A stretch of DNA of 64,000 bases from Curtobacterium ammoniigenes NBRC 101786 (GCF_001571045.1 NZ_BCSV01000001.1:124001-188000), one strand, 5' to 3'. Positions 44,600-53,252 are shown, counted from the stretch's first letter. Notes: generated from the sequence alone by a model not told the origin. Translations and numbers: made by a program.

Positions 44600-44638
44600 G
44601 GACGAGCCGGGAGGTGATGGCGGCCTCCCGGCTCGTCC
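44600..44638 (-). terminator. Perfect 15-bp hairpin after solute-binding gene
   Basis: GGACGAGCCGGGAGG (44600-44614) and CCTCCCGGCTCGTCC (44624-44638) form a perfect stem with a 9-base loop, between the solute-binding protein stop (44659) and the permease start (44553). Such hairpins usually protect or partly terminate the transcript so that the binding protein is made in excess over the permeases. Confidence 0.75.
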
Positions 44639-44658
44639 TGCCCGCTAGTGACGCGCGG

Positions 44659-46368
44659 TCACTTGCTGACCGGGCGGATCGTCTTCAGGACGATGCCCGA
44701 GTCCCACGACTTCCACGGCTCGGGGAAGGCGTACAGGTCGCTCGCGCTCGGCCAGCCGGTCGCGTGCGTGTTGTTGAATTCCGTGAGCGCCTGGTTCACG
44801 TAGATCGGAATGATCGGCATGTCCTTCACGATCGCGCTCTGGATGGTGCCGTAGCCCTGCAGCATCGCTGCGGTGTCATTCGGGTTCGTCGAGGCCAGCT
44901 TCTTCAGCGTCGCGTCCACGGTGGGGTCCGAGAAGCGCGACGTGTTCGTCGCCGCGGACGCTCCGACCTTCGCCGTCGCCGCCGTGCTGAGGTAGTTGTT
45001 GTAGATGTAGTACGGCGATGCCGACGCGCCGGGGTTCACCGAGTTGAGCGACAGCTGGAACTTTCCGGTCGTCTCCGAGTTCGACCAAGCGTTCTGCGCG
45101 ACCTGGTTCACCGTGAGGTTGATGCCGGCCTTCGCGAGCTGACCCTTCAGCAGCGTGCAGTCCGTGTCGTAGTCGGTCCAGCCGGACACCACGTTCACGG
45201 TCATGTCGAGCTCTTGGCCACCCTTGGAGAAGTAGCCGTTCGAGCCGAGTGTCCAACCAGCCGCTTGCAGCAGGCTCTTCGCCTTCGCGACGTCCGCCCC
45301 CGACGGCAGGGTGGCGTTCGCTTTGTCGGCGACCCACTTGCTATTCACAGCCGGGACGAGCAGTGACGGCGACCCCTGCTCGCCGAACCCGTTGAGAGCC
45401 TGCTTGTTCAACTGGGTGCGGTCCATCGCGTAGTAGATGGCCTGACGGACGGCCGGGTCCGTCTGTGGGCCGGTGCATCCCATGGACGCGTTCGAGCACG
45501 TGACGAGCGCCGTCGTGGAGTCAGCGGTGTTGACGTAGCTGAGGTTCGGGTGCTGCTTGACGATGTTCTTCAGCGTCGGGAGGTAGCCGCCCATCCAGTC
45601 GACCTGACCGGATTCAAGCGCGCTCGTTGCGGCATCCGCGTTTGCGAGGGAGATGTAGCGCACCGTCTCGATCTTGGGCGCGTCGGAGCCGGTTCCCCAG
45701 TAATGCGGGTTCTTCTGCAGCGTGTAGCTCTGCGGCGTGAACGTCTTCAGCATGTACGGCCCGGAGCCGACCGGATTAGTGTTCGTCGTCTTCAGCACGT
45801 CCGGGATCTTCGACCAGATCTTCTCGGGGACGATCGCGATGTTGCCGAGGATCTGCGGTTCGAGGGTGAACGACGTGCTCGGGAAGGTGAGGACGACGGT
45901 GTTGCCGCTCTGCTTCGTGGTCCACGTCGTACCGAGCGTGTTCAGTGCGGGTGTCGACTCATAGTGGTTGAGCGTCCACGCGACGTCGGCCGCAGTGAGT
46001 GCGGACCCGTCGCTCCACTTCGCGCCCTGTCGCACGTCCACGGTGAGCTGCGTGCCATCACTGTTCCAGGAGTACTTCGTCCCGAGCAGCGGAACCGGGG
46101 CCTGGGATCGCGACATGTTGTAGTAGAAGAGCGTTTCGTAGATCACGCCCTGCGTCGGCTGGAGCTCCGCGCCCGTGGTGAGCCACGGGTTGAAGTTCTC
46201 GGTGAAGTTGCCGACGGAGCCGTTGAACAGCGTCACCGTGCTCGAGGCGGCGCCGGAGCCGCCCGCCGTGGAACCGCTGCCCGAGCTGGAGCAGCCCGTG
46301 AGCGCGATCGCCACCGAGGCGGCGAGCGCAGCGGCGCCGAGCAGCAGCCGCTTCCGTTTGATTGTCAT
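44659..46368 (-). CDS. ABC importer solute-binding lipoprotein, family 5
   Basis: 569 residues. Signal peptide with lipobox ALTGCS (Cys about residue 26). The mature protein shows the SBP family 5 pattern: LTVDVRQGAKWSDGSALTAADVAWTLNHY, then VGSGPYMLKTFTPQSYTLQKNPHYWG, then VRQAIYYAMDRTQLNKQALNGFGEQGSP. Family members bind oligopeptides or, in glycoside-hydrolase operons, cello-, xylo- or manno-oligosaccharides. The link to a beta-mannosidase favours a sugar. It is the first gene of the operon; GAAGGG precedes the ATG, and the promoter at 46484-46456 carries a palindrome likely bound by the divergent ROK protein. Confidence 0.92.
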   Translation of the reverse strand: MTIKRKRLLLGAAALAASVAIALTGCSSSGSGSTAGGSGAASSTVTLFNGSVGNFTENFNPWLTTGAELQPTQGVIYETLFYYNMSRSQAPVPLLGTKYSWNSDGTQLTVDVRQGAKWSDGSALTAADVAWTLNHYESTPALNTLGTTWTTKQSGNTVVLTFPSTSFTLEPQILGNIAIVPEKIWSKIPDVLKTTNTNPVGSGPYMLKTFTPQSYTLQKNPHYWGTGSDAPKIETVRYISLANADAATSALESGQVDWMGGYLPTLKNIVKQHPNLSYVNTADSTTALVTCSNASMGCTGPQTDPAVRQAIYYAMDRTQLNKQALNGFGEQGSPSLLVPAVNSKWVADKANATLPSGADVAKAKSLLQAAGWTLGSNGYFSKGGQELDMTVNVVSGWTDYDTDCTLLKGQLAKAGINLTVNQVAQNAWSNSETTGKFQLSLNSVNPGASASPYYIYNNYLSTAATAKVGASAATNTSRFSDPTVDATLKKLASTNPNDTAAMLQGYGTIQSAIVKDMPIIPIYVNQALTEFNNTHATGWPSASDLYAFPEPWKSWDSGIVLKTIRPVSK

Positions 46369-46455
46369 CGTTGACCCTTCGTGATGGTGGAGGCAGTGCT
46401 TGCTTCCCGTCGCCGTGCGATCGTCCTCGACGCGCCCGGTTCGACGTTGCTCCTT

Positions 46456-46484
46456 TCTAAGGCAGCTTTATAAAGTGTGTCAAG
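46456..46484 (-). promoter_or_regulatory. Promoter with central palindrome for mannoside importer operon
   Basis: On the minus strand a consensus TTGACA (46484-46479) is followed by a 17-base spacer and TTAGAA (46461-46456), a weak -10. The spacer contains the perfect palindrome CTTTATAAAG (46467-46476), unusually AT-rich for this genome. The divergent ROK gene starts at 46551, so this is its likely operator. Confidence 0.55.
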
Positions 46485-46550
46485 TAAGTAGGCGGGGCCG
46501 GTGCGTCACAATGGCGTAACGCAGGAGCGCGACAATGATCGGAGTACGCG

Positions 46551-47762
46551 ATGGAGGCACGGGGTCGCGTTTCGTTGTCCTCCGGCACAACGCGGGGCTT
46601 GGTGCTGGATCTCATCCGCTCGAGCGGGCCGATCTCCCGCACCGACCTGGCCGCTCGCACGGGGTTGACCGCCGCCACCATGTCGAACGTGGCGAGACAG
46701 CTGCTCGAGGAGGGCTTGATCCGGGAGACCGGTCTGGGGCAGCCGAAGGGTGGTCGCCCCGTCGTGCTCCTCGAAGTCGACAACAGTGCGCGATTCGCGG
46801 TCGGCGTGCAGCTCGGAGGGGAGTCGGTCACGTACGTCGCCGTGAACCTTGCCGGAGACGTCGTCGGCCGGATCCGGTCCGCAGGGGCGGGCTCGAATGA
46901 GCCGGCGACGATGGTCTCGGGAATCGTCGCGCAGATTCACCGGATGCTCGTCGGGCTCGGCATCGACGAGGAGCGCGTGGTCGGTATCGGCATCGCGGCA
47001 CCAGGGCCGTTGGACGTGAGCAGCGGAACCGTCCTCGGTCCACCGCACATGGCCGCATGGCACAACGTGCCGCTCCGCGACCTGATTTCGACCGCCACCG
47101 GATGGCCCGTCGCCTTCGACAACGACGCGACGGCGGCCGCACTTGGCGACTTCTGGAGTGGCGCGACCGAGGGGGCTCGCGCCCACGCGACGATCTACCT
47201 CGGCTTGGGCCTCGGCGCCGGGGTGCTCGTCGACGGCACCGTCTTCCGCGGCGCTAGCTCGAACACGGCGGAGATCGGTCACATCGTTGTCGCATCAGAT
47301 GCAGCGGGGCGTCCGCTCATCGCGGAGGACGTGGCCGATCCGGGCGCTGTTGTCCGTGCTGCATGGGCGGAGCCGTCCGAGGCGCGTCGCCTCGGGCTTT
47401 CCGGCGACGACTTTGGACAGTTCATCGCGATCGCGAAGGCGGGCGCACGCGGAGACGCGTACGCAACGCGCCTGTTGGAAGCCTCCGCCCGATATTTGGG
47501 AATCGCCGTGACCTCCCTGGCGAACATGTTCGATCTCGACTCGGTGTCGCTCGCCGGTCCGGGGTTTGCGACCGCGGGGGCGACCTACCTGCGGGTGATC
47601 GACGCCATGGTCAACAGAGACTTCTTCGCGAAGTCCCAGCACGGGGTACGGGTTCGACTTTCACCCTCAATGCAGGACGCGGCGGCTGTCGGGGCTGCCG
47701 CGCTGGTGCTGCAGTCAGAGCTCGCGCCACGCACCATGGGCCTTGTGGGCCACTCGACCTAA
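46551..47762 (+). CDS. ROK family transcription regulator without zinc motif
   Basis: 403 residues. An N-terminal MarR-like helix-turn-helix (ISRTDLAARTGLTAATMSNVARQLLEEGLIRET) precedes a ROK sugar-kinase-like domain with VGIGIAAPGPLD and AFDNDATAAALG. The usual CxCGxxGCxE zinc cluster that should follow the GH motif is missing; the region reads AEIGHIVVASDAAGRPLIAED. The zinc site normally shapes the sugar pocket and DNA-binding, so ligand response may differ from classical NagC/XylR types. GGAG lies 6 bases before the ATG. It is divergent from the importer/mannosidase operon and probably represses it. Confidence 0.88.
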   Translation: MEARGRVSLSSGTTRGLVLDLIRSSGPISRTDLAARTGLTAATMSNVARQLLEEGLIRETGLGQPKGGRPVVLLEVDNSARFAVGVQLGGESVTYVAVNLAGDVVGRIRSAGAGSNEPATMVSGIVAQIHRMLVGLGIDEERVVGIGIAAPGPLDVSSGTVLGPPHMAAWHNVPLRDLISTATGWPVAFDNDATAAALGDFWSGATEGARAHATIYLGLGLGAGVLVDGTVFRGASSNTAEIGHIVVASDAAGRPLIAEDVADPGAVVRAAWAEPSEARRLGLSGDDFGQFIAIAKAGARGDAYATRLLEASARYLGIAVTSLANMFDLDSVSLAGPGFATAGATYLRVIDAMVNRDFFAKSQHGVRVRLSPSMQDAAAVGAAALVLQSELAPRTMGLVGHST

Positions 47763-47819
47763 CGCCAGAAACCGTACGGCCGGTTGCACGAGGACCTCGT
47801 TCTAGTGGACGATCCAAGC

Positions 47820-48779
47820 ATGGAGCGGACGGACGGCGTGTGGAACCGAGAACACGTCCTGATGCAGACCGTCCGTGACGCGGAGCGTTTCCTCATGCAG
47901 CGCCCGGGGATGCGATCTGTGGACGTGGGCACGAGCCACACGGCGTTCGAGTTCGAGCACACGCTCACCGGGTGTCGGATCCTGGCGCTGCAGTCGCTTC
48001 GGAGCACCGGCACGATCGCGGGTGTGTACGACTCCGGCGACGAGGTCGTCGTGGTGTGGTTGAAGAGCGGGCTCGGCACGCTGCGGGATCACCCCGTGCC
48101 GATCGGCCGACCGACCCTGTACCGGCGAGAGCCAGACCCCTTCCGCTGGGATGGTTTCGAGAAGGACGTGCTCCACATTTCGCGACGCGTCGTGGAGGAG
48201 GTCGCGGCGGAGCGCGGCGGCTGGGAGATCGGCCCGCTCGAGTTCGATCCGCTCTGGGTTCCTCAGGGCGCGCCGCTCGCGGCCTGGTGGGTGATGGTGC
48301 AACAGGTCGCCGACGCGATCCTCGCCGGGCCGTCGCAGGTCACGCCCGCTCGACAGCAGCAGCTCGCGCGGATCGCAGCAGGCGGCCTCCTCTTCGCGAT
48401 CCCGCACTGGCCGGTCGGGCAGACGCAGGCGAGTCCGGCCCAGAGCAGGCTCGCGCGGGCCGAGGAGTATCTGCTCGAGCATGCGCGCGAGCGTGTGAGC
48501 GTGCCCGACGTCGCGGCCGCGGTCGGGCTCAGTGTCCGTGGGCTGCAGCAGGCGTTCCGGCGTGAGCACAGCATTTCTCCGTTGGTGTTCTTGCGCCGTG
48601 TGCGGCTCGGGATGGCGCGCGAGGAGCTGCTCGAAGGTGGCGACATCACCGTCGCCGACGTTGCAGCGCACAGTGGGTTCACGCACCTCGGACGCTTTGC
48701 ATCGGCGTATCAGAGCGCGTTCGGCGAACTCCCGAGCGATACGCTCCGCGGTTCGGCTGGAGCGCAGGAACGACTGTGA
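47820..48779 (+). CDS. AraC family transcription regulator
   Basis: 319 residues from the ATG at 47820; an in-frame TTG at 47784 is possible. The C-terminal ~100 residues contain the double helix-turn-helix of AraC/XylS proteins (VSVPDVAAAVGLSVRGLQQAFRREHSISPLVFLRRVRLGMAREELLEG, then ITVADVAAHSGFTHLGRFASAYQSAFGELPSDTLR). The N-terminal ~200 residues resemble the AraC-binding-like (cupin) domain of XylS/FeaR types. Ligand and targets are unknown. Its stop overlaps the CPBP protease start (GTGA), so the pair is co-translated. Confidence 0.88.
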   Translation: MERTDGVWNREHVLMQTVRDAERFLMQRPGMRSVDVGTSHTAFEFEHTLTGCRILALQSLRSTGTIAGVYDSGDEVVVVWLKSGLGTLRDHPVPIGRPTLYRREPDPFRWDGFEKDVLHISRRVVEEVAAERGGWEIGPLEFDPLWVPQGAPLAAWWVMVQQVADAILAGPSQVTPARQQQLARIAAGGLLFAIPHWPVGQTQASPAQSRLARAEEYLLEHARERVSVPDVAAAVGLSVRGLQQAFRREHSISPLVFLRRVRLGMAREELLEGGDITVADVAAHSGFTHLGRFASAYQSAFGELPSDTLRGSAGAQERL

Positions 48780-49861
48780 CCGATCTGGCGCCGATCGGAG
48801 GCAGCGGCTGGTCCGGAACGGCATCGCCCGGCGGTTCGCCGCCCGAGCCCGAACCGGCCCGAGCGCGCCGCCGCCGCTGGGCGGTACCGCGATCGCTGCT
48901 CGTCGGGACCGCGCCGATGGTGATCTTCGCAGTGGTCAGCATCATCCGCGCCCGCCCGAGCGACAAGTACCAGTCCGTTGGGACGACACTGCCGAGCGTT
49001 ATTCACCAGCTGCTGATTCCTGAGCTGATCACGGCCGGTGGCATCGCCGTGATCGTGACCGGGCTCGGCTGGTGGCCGATCGTCTGGCGTGACGCTCGAC
49101 GTGGCCGACCGACGTGGACGGTCCTCGCGCCTGCGCTCCTCGTCGCGGTCGCGGTGGCGCGCCTCCCGCTCGTCGACTGGCACGCCAGGTCCGCCCGGTA
49201 CTACCTGCTGTTGGCGCTCGGAACGCTCCTCGTCGGCGTGTTCGAGGAGACGATGGCCCGCGGTGTCTTGCTCGCCGGGCTGCGCCGCCGCCTGCCTGAG
49301 GTGTGGGTGTGGGCGATATCGTGCGCCGCGTTCGGTCTGCTCCACTTCGTGAATGCGCTCGCGGGGCAGCCGCTCGGCACCACCGTCGTCCAGGTCATGT
49401 TCGCCGCCGCGTTCGGCTCCGGCTTGTACCTTGCTCGCCGTCTGTCGCGGTCGCTCCTGGCCCCGATCCTCATCCACGGATTCTGGGACTTCGGCGGGAT
49501 CGCGTTGCTCGCCGGCCCCGACCCCATTCGGCCGAACAACGTTGTGCTCCTCGGGTTGCTCGGTCTCGCCTCGTTCGCGATCCTCATCCTCTGCATCGTC
49601 GCGGGTGCGATTCTTGCCGTCCGCGATGATCGGGACCGGAGGCGCGTCCAGCGTTGGCGTCCCGTCCCGCCGCTCGGAGACTTCGCCGCCGTCTTCGCTG
49701 CTCCTGGCGTTGGGGCTCCTGGCGTTGGGGCTCCTGGGGTTGTGACGTCTGGCGTTGTGGCGTCTGGCGTTGTGGCGTCTGGCGTTGGGGCTCCTGGTGT
49801 TGGGGCCCCCGGGTTCGTGCCGCCGGCCGCGTGGGATTCTGTCCCAGCCATGCGGCACTGA
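48776..49861 (+). CDS. CPBP intramembrane metalloprotease with repetitive C-terminal tail
   Basis: 361 residues, about seven hydrophobic segments. The CPBP (Abi/CAAX-like) motifs are all seen: FEETMARG (Glu-Glu-x3-Arg), FGLLHFVN and the later HGFWDFGG. The family cleaves membrane proteins or small peptides and takes part in maturation, immunity or bacteriocin tolerance. The last ~55 residues form a cytoplasmic or surface tail with seven copies of a pentapeptide (APGVG, TSGVV or ASGVV), encoded by a 15-bp tandem DNA repeat. Start GTG overlaps the araC-type gene. The tail is unusual for the family. Confidence 0.85.
   Translation: MTDLAPIGGSGWSGTASPGGSPPEPEPARARRRRWAVPRSLLVGTAPMVIFAVVSIIRARPSDKYQSVGTTLPSVIHQLLIPELITAGGIAVIVTGLGWWPIVWRDARRGRPTWTVLAPALLVAVAVARLPLVDWHARSARYYLLLALGTLLVGVFEETMARGVLLAGLRRRLPEVWVWAISCAAFGLLHFVNALAGQPLGTTVVQVMFAAAFGSGLYLARRLSRSLLAPILIHGFWDFGGIALLAGPDPIRPNNVVLLGLLGLASFAILILCIVAGAILAVRDDRDRRRVQRWRPVPPLGDFAAVFAAPGVGAPGVGAPGVVTSGVVASGVVASGVGAPGVGAPGFVPPAAWDSVPAMRH
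49700..49813 (+). repeat. 15-bp in-frame tandem repeat encoding APGVG/ASGVV pentapeptides
   Basis: Copies begin at 49700, 49715, 49730, 49745, 49760, 49775 and 49790, with a 9-base partial at 49805. The base unit is GCTCCTGGCGTTGGG; three central copies read RCGTCTGGCGTTGTG. The period is a multiple of three, so copy-number change would keep the CPBP protein in frame. The peptide resembles elastin-like VPGVG-type repeats. Confidence 0.95.
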
Positions 49862-50030
49862 TGCGCCTCCGGAAGGCGTGCCGACGACGCTGCATCGATG
49901 CGCCTCCGGAAGGCGTGGCGGCGACGGGGCACTGATGCGCCTCCGGAAGGCGTGCCGACGACGCTGCATCGATGCGCCTCCGGAAGCCATGGCGACGACG
50001 GGGCACTGATGCGCCTCCGGAGGGCGGCAG
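49860..50030 (+). repeat. 37-bp tandem array with two alternating unit types
   Basis: GATGCGCCTCCGGAA recurs at 49860, 49897, 49934 and 49971, with a partial fifth copy from 50008 (GCGCCTCCGGAGGGCG). Odd units continue GGCGTGCCGACGACGCTGCATC; even units continue with a GGCGACGGGGCACT-type ending, so the true period is 74 bp. Each unit can form a short hairpin around CCTCCGGAAGG. The array starts on the stop codon of the CPBP gene and ends 16 bases before the esterase gene. There are no spacers, so it is not CRISPR. Confidence 0.9.
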
Positions 50031-50045
50031 TGCCAGAGTGAACCT

Positions 50046-51020
50046 ATGCCCTTCACCGACCTCAGCCTTGATCAACTCCGGAGCTTCGTTGCCCCCGTGC
50101 GTGAGCCGCAGGATTTCGACGCGTTCTGGACGCGGACCATCGAGAGCGCTCGCGCAGCGGCGACGGCGCCCGCGAATCGGGTTCCGGCCGCAACGCCGAT
50201 CACCGAGCTCGTCGTCGAGGACCTCACCTTCCCTGGATTCGGCGGGGAGCCGGTCCGCGGGTGGGTGACGCGTCCCAAGGGTCGCGATGGACAGACGCTT
50301 CCCACGGTCGTCGAATTCAACGGGTACAACGGCGGCCGCGGCATCGTCGGCGAACGTGTTGGGTGGGCGCTCGCCGGGTACGTGCACGTGTTCATGGACA
50401 CCCGCGGTCAGGGCTCCGGGTGGGGAACCGGGGGTGCGACGCCCGACCCCCACGGCTCGGAGGCGTCTGTGGCGGGATGGATGACGCGCGGGATCCTCGA
50501 CCCGGAGCAGCACTACTACCGGCGTGTCTTCACTGACGCGGTCCGGCTCGTCGACGAGGTTCGGACCTGGGACTTCGTCGACAGAACCCGGATCGCCCTG
50601 ACCGGCGGGAGCCAGGGTGGCGGCATCGCCCTCGCAGCGGCAGCACTGAGCGGACCGGTGTGGGCGGTGATGCCTGACGTGGCGTTCCTGTGTGCATGGG
50701 AGCATGGCGCGGGTATCGCGCTCTCCGACCCGTACCAGGAGCTCGTGCGGTACCTCGCCACCCATCGCGATCACGTCGAGACCGTGTGGAACACGGCGGC
50801 ATACTTCGACGGAGTGAACTTCGCGAAGCGCATCGACGTCCCCGCGCTGTTCTCCGTCGCGCTCATGGACCAGATCGTTCCGCCGTCGACCACGTTCTCG
50901 GCGTTCAACAGCCTCGCTTCGACCGACGCGGAGATCGAGGTATACCCATACAACGGGCATGAGGGTGGGCAGACCTTCCAGTGGCTGCGGCAGACGGAGT
51001 TCCTCGCGGCGCGGCGCTGA
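50046..51020 (+). CDS. CE7-type acetyl (xylan) esterase / deacetylase
   Basis: 324 residues of the AXE1/cephalosporin-C deacetylase family. The Ser nucleophile (Ser189) is in GGSQGG, Asp275 in LMDQIVPPST and His305 in YNGHEGG. The RGQG segment (residues 120-123) typical of CE7 enzymes is present, as is the DFDAFW helix near the N-terminus. No signal peptide, so it acts in the cytoplasm, removing acetyl groups from imported xylo- or manno-oligosaccharides. This fits the beta-mannosidase and uronate genes nearby. The ribosome site is weak. Confidence 0.9.
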   Translation: MPFTDLSLDQLRSFVAPVREPQDFDAFWTRTIESARAAATAPANRVPAATPITELVVEDLTFPGFGGEPVRGWVTRPKGRDGQTLPTVVEFNGYNGGRGIVGERVGWALAGYVHVFMDTRGQGSGWGTGGATPDPHGSEASVAGWMTRGILDPEQHYYRRVFTDAVRLVDEVRTWDFVDRTRIALTGGSQGGGIALAAAALSGPVWAVMPDVAFLCAWEHGAGIALSDPYQELVRYLATHRDHVETVWNTAAYFDGVNFAKRIDVPALFSVALMDQIVPPSTTFSAFNSLASTDAEIEVYPYNGHEGGQTFQWLRQTEFLAARR

Positions 51021-51120
51021 GCGGAGTGCCTAGTGCGGCCGGCGCGGTCGACTCGGTCGTCGCGGGGCGCCGTCGGCGCGCCGTCGCACCCTGCCGCGGA
51101 GCGGCGACCGCCGCCACGCC

Positions 51121-51745
51121 GCGCGCGGTGCGCGGTAGAGCAGGAAGTTGCGCTCAACACGCGCCCAACCGCAGGAAGTTGATCTTCCGCGAGAACTGCG
51201 CGGCGCGCCACCGCCCCTACCCCTTCGGAGGGGGGCAATGCGGTGCGCCGTCGGCGCTCGTTCTTTTGGCGGGTGAGTGGTGCGCCGTTGGCGCGCCTCC
51301 TTGTTGCTGTTCGGCGGTGCGCCGTCGGGCGCGCCGCGGTTCAACGGCCGCTGACATGCCGTGTGCGGTGCGCGGGAGAGCAGGAGGTTGTGCTCAACAC
51401 GCGCGCAATCGCAGGAAGTTGATGTCCCGCGAGAACTGAGCGGCGCGCCAGCGCCCCTACGCCTTCGGAGGGGGGCAATGCGGTGCGCCGTCGGCGCTCG
51501 TTCTCTTGACGGCTGAGTGGTGCGCCGATGGCGCGCCTCCTTGTTGCTGTTCGGCGGTGCGCCGCCGGGCGCGCCGCGGTTCACGGGCCGTCGACATGCC
51601 GTGTGCGGTGCGCGGGAGAGCAGGAAGTTGCGCTCAACACGCGCCCAACCGCAGGAACTTGACCTCCCGCGAGAACTGAGCGGCGTGTCCCGCGCGCAAT
51701 CGCAGGAACTTGATCTCCCGCGAGAACTGAGCGGCGTGTCCCGCG
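51121..51745. repeat. 240-bp tandem repeat array, non-coding
   Basis: Three units with an exact 240-base period begin at 51121, 51361 and 51601. Landmarks recur at the same offset, for example GAGCAGGARGTTG and CTCAACACGCG near offsets 19 and 33, and CCTTCGGAGGGGGGCAATGC later in the first two units. The third unit is cut short and continues as a 51-bp sub-repeat (CGCAGGAACTTG at 51650 and 51701). A degraded partial unit appears before 51121. Several GC-rich hairpins form in each unit. Long open frames run through it on the minus strand, but their repetitive Arg/Ser/Ala-rich products look like artefacts. From 51746 to 51918 I see nothing recognisable. Confidence 0.9.
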
Positions 51746-51918
51746 CTCGCCCGCCCCGACACCGAGCGGCGATTCTCGTGCCGGCACCCGAGCGCGCAAC
51801 GTCGCGCAACGAACAGGTCTCGGTATCGGCGCGCCGCTTGCGAAAGCGGCCCCATGGTGGTTCTATCGCCTGAACCTTCGCGAGCGGCTGTCGGGTTTGC
51901 ACCCGCGGCCGACGCCAG

Positions 51919-52000
51919 CGGGACCGGCGCCGTCGGGACCGGGACCGGCGCCGTCGGGACCGGGACCGGGACCGGCGCCGTCGGGACCGGGACCGGCGCC
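51919..52000 (+). repeat. GC-rich minisatellite upstream of ROK gene
   Basis: The block is built from GGGACC and GGCGCCGTC modules in varying numbers (one, two or three GGGACC per GGCGCCGTC). It lies 70 bases before the ROK start and is open in the ROK frame, where it would encode Gly-Pro-Ala-Pro-Ser-rich repeats. The strong promoter-like TACATTATGTT between it and the GTG suggests it is not translated. Confidence 0.8.
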
Positions 52001-52070
52001 ACCGCCGGCACCCGATGCGATGCAATCCCGAAATAAATGGGACGCGAAGCACTGTGTACATTATGTTCTC

Positions 52071-53252
52071 GTGGCAGACCGACGACGGACTCCCGGGTCG
52101 CAGACTTCACTTCGTGAAGCCAACCGGGCTCGAATCGTCGACGCCGTCAAGAAGCATGGCGGGCTGACCCAGGTCGAACTCGCTGGGGCGACAGGACTGA
52201 GCCCGGCAACGGTCTCCAACATCGTCAAGGAGCTGTCCGGCTCCGGGGTCCTTCACACCGCGCCGAGCACCCGGAGCGGCCGACGAGCGATGCACGTCAC
52301 GCTCGCGCACAAGCTCGGCTTGGTGGCGGGCGTCCACTTCGCGACGCGGCACATGCGCATCGCGCTCGCGGACGTCGCGGGGACCGTGGTCGCGGAGAAT
52401 CACATGCCCCTCGCCAAGGACCATCGCGCGGACAACGAGCTCGACCGCGTCATGATGCTGCTCGCAGACATGCTCGATTCGGTCGACGCGAGCATGTCCG
52501 AGCTGCTCGGCCTCGGGATCGCCCTGCCAGCGCCTTTCGACCGGCGGAACGGGGTGATCGCGCGCCGGGGCATCATGCGGGGGTGGGACAACGTCGTCGT
52601 CGCTGATGTGATGGAGCGTCGGCTCGGCCGGCCGGTGTTCGTCGACAACGCCGCGAACCTCACGGCGCTGGCGGAGTTGCGGCTCGGCGCGGCGCGCGGT
52701 CGCGACGACGTGATCGTGCTCGAGATCGACGACGGCATCGGTGCGGGCGTGATCCTCGGCGGCCGGCTGCTTCGCGGTCACAGTGGCCTCGCGGGCGAGT
52801 TCGGGCACACGGTCGTGGTCGAGGACGGCCCGGTGTGCCGTTGCGGCAATCGCGGCTGTCTGGAGGCTGTGGCCGGCGGCCCGGCGATCCTCGACTCCCT
52901 CTCCGACGCCCGCGGGATCAACAAGCTCGGCGACGTCATCGTCGCGGCGATGGATGGTGATCCGGCCTGCATCCGGGCGATCGCCGATGCGGGTCGGATG
53001 ATCGGCCTGGCGACGGCGAACGTCTGCAACCTGCTCGACCCGGAACGTATCGTCGTCGCGGGGGAGCTGTCGCGCGCGGGGGAGCTCCTGCTCGGCCCGC
53101 TCCGCCACGCCGTCGAGCGCTCCGTCGTGGTCGGCCGCGACGCCTGGCCGGACATCGTCCAGGGGCAGCTCGGTATCCGCGCAGCGACGCTCGGCGCAGT
53201 CGCGAACGCGGTCGACCTGATCCCGTTGCACCCCGAACTGGAAACCGCATGA
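52071..53252 (+). CDS. ROK family transcription regulator (ribose-type ABC operon)
   Basis: 393 residues from a GTG at 52071. The N-terminal winged helix-turn-helix is LTQVELAGATGLSPATVSNIVKELSGSGVLHT; the ROK domain has the intact zinc cluster CRCGNRGCLE after GEFGHTVVVEDG and the VDNAANLTALAE catalytic-Asp region. It is a sugar-responsive repressor of the NagC/XylR type and probably controls the ABC importer starting at 53368. A -10-like TACATT (52057-52062) and TATGTT (52062-52067) lie directly before the GTG with no ribosome site, so the message is probably leaderless. Confidence 0.92.
   Translation: MADRRRTPGSQTSLREANRARIVDAVKKHGGLTQVELAGATGLSPATVSNIVKELSGSGVLHTAPSTRSGRRAMHVTLAHKLGLVAGVHFATRHMRIALADVAGTVVAENHMPLAKDHRADNELDRVMMLLADMLDSVDASMSELLGLGIALPAPFDRRNGVIARRGIMRGWDNVVVADVMERRLGRPVFVDNAANLTALAELRLGAARGRDDVIVLEIDDGIGAGVILGGRLLRGHSGLAGEFGHTVVVEDGPVCRCGNRGCLEAVAGGPAILDSLSDARGINKLGDVIVAAMDGDPACIRAIADAGRMIGLATANVCNLLDPERIVVAGELSRAGELLLGPLRHAVERSVVVGRDAWPDIVQGQLGIRAATLGAVANAVDLIPLHPELETA

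Noticed and set aside
49860-50030. CRISPR-like short repeats of 37 bp
   Set aside because: Units are contiguous with no unique spacers, alternate between two types, and no cas genes are in the window.
51030-52061. 343-codon minus-strand frame across the 240-bp repeats
   Set aside because: The product is a low-complexity Arg/Ser/Ala repeat, kept open only because the period is a multiple of three and GC content is high; no ribosome site or homology pattern.
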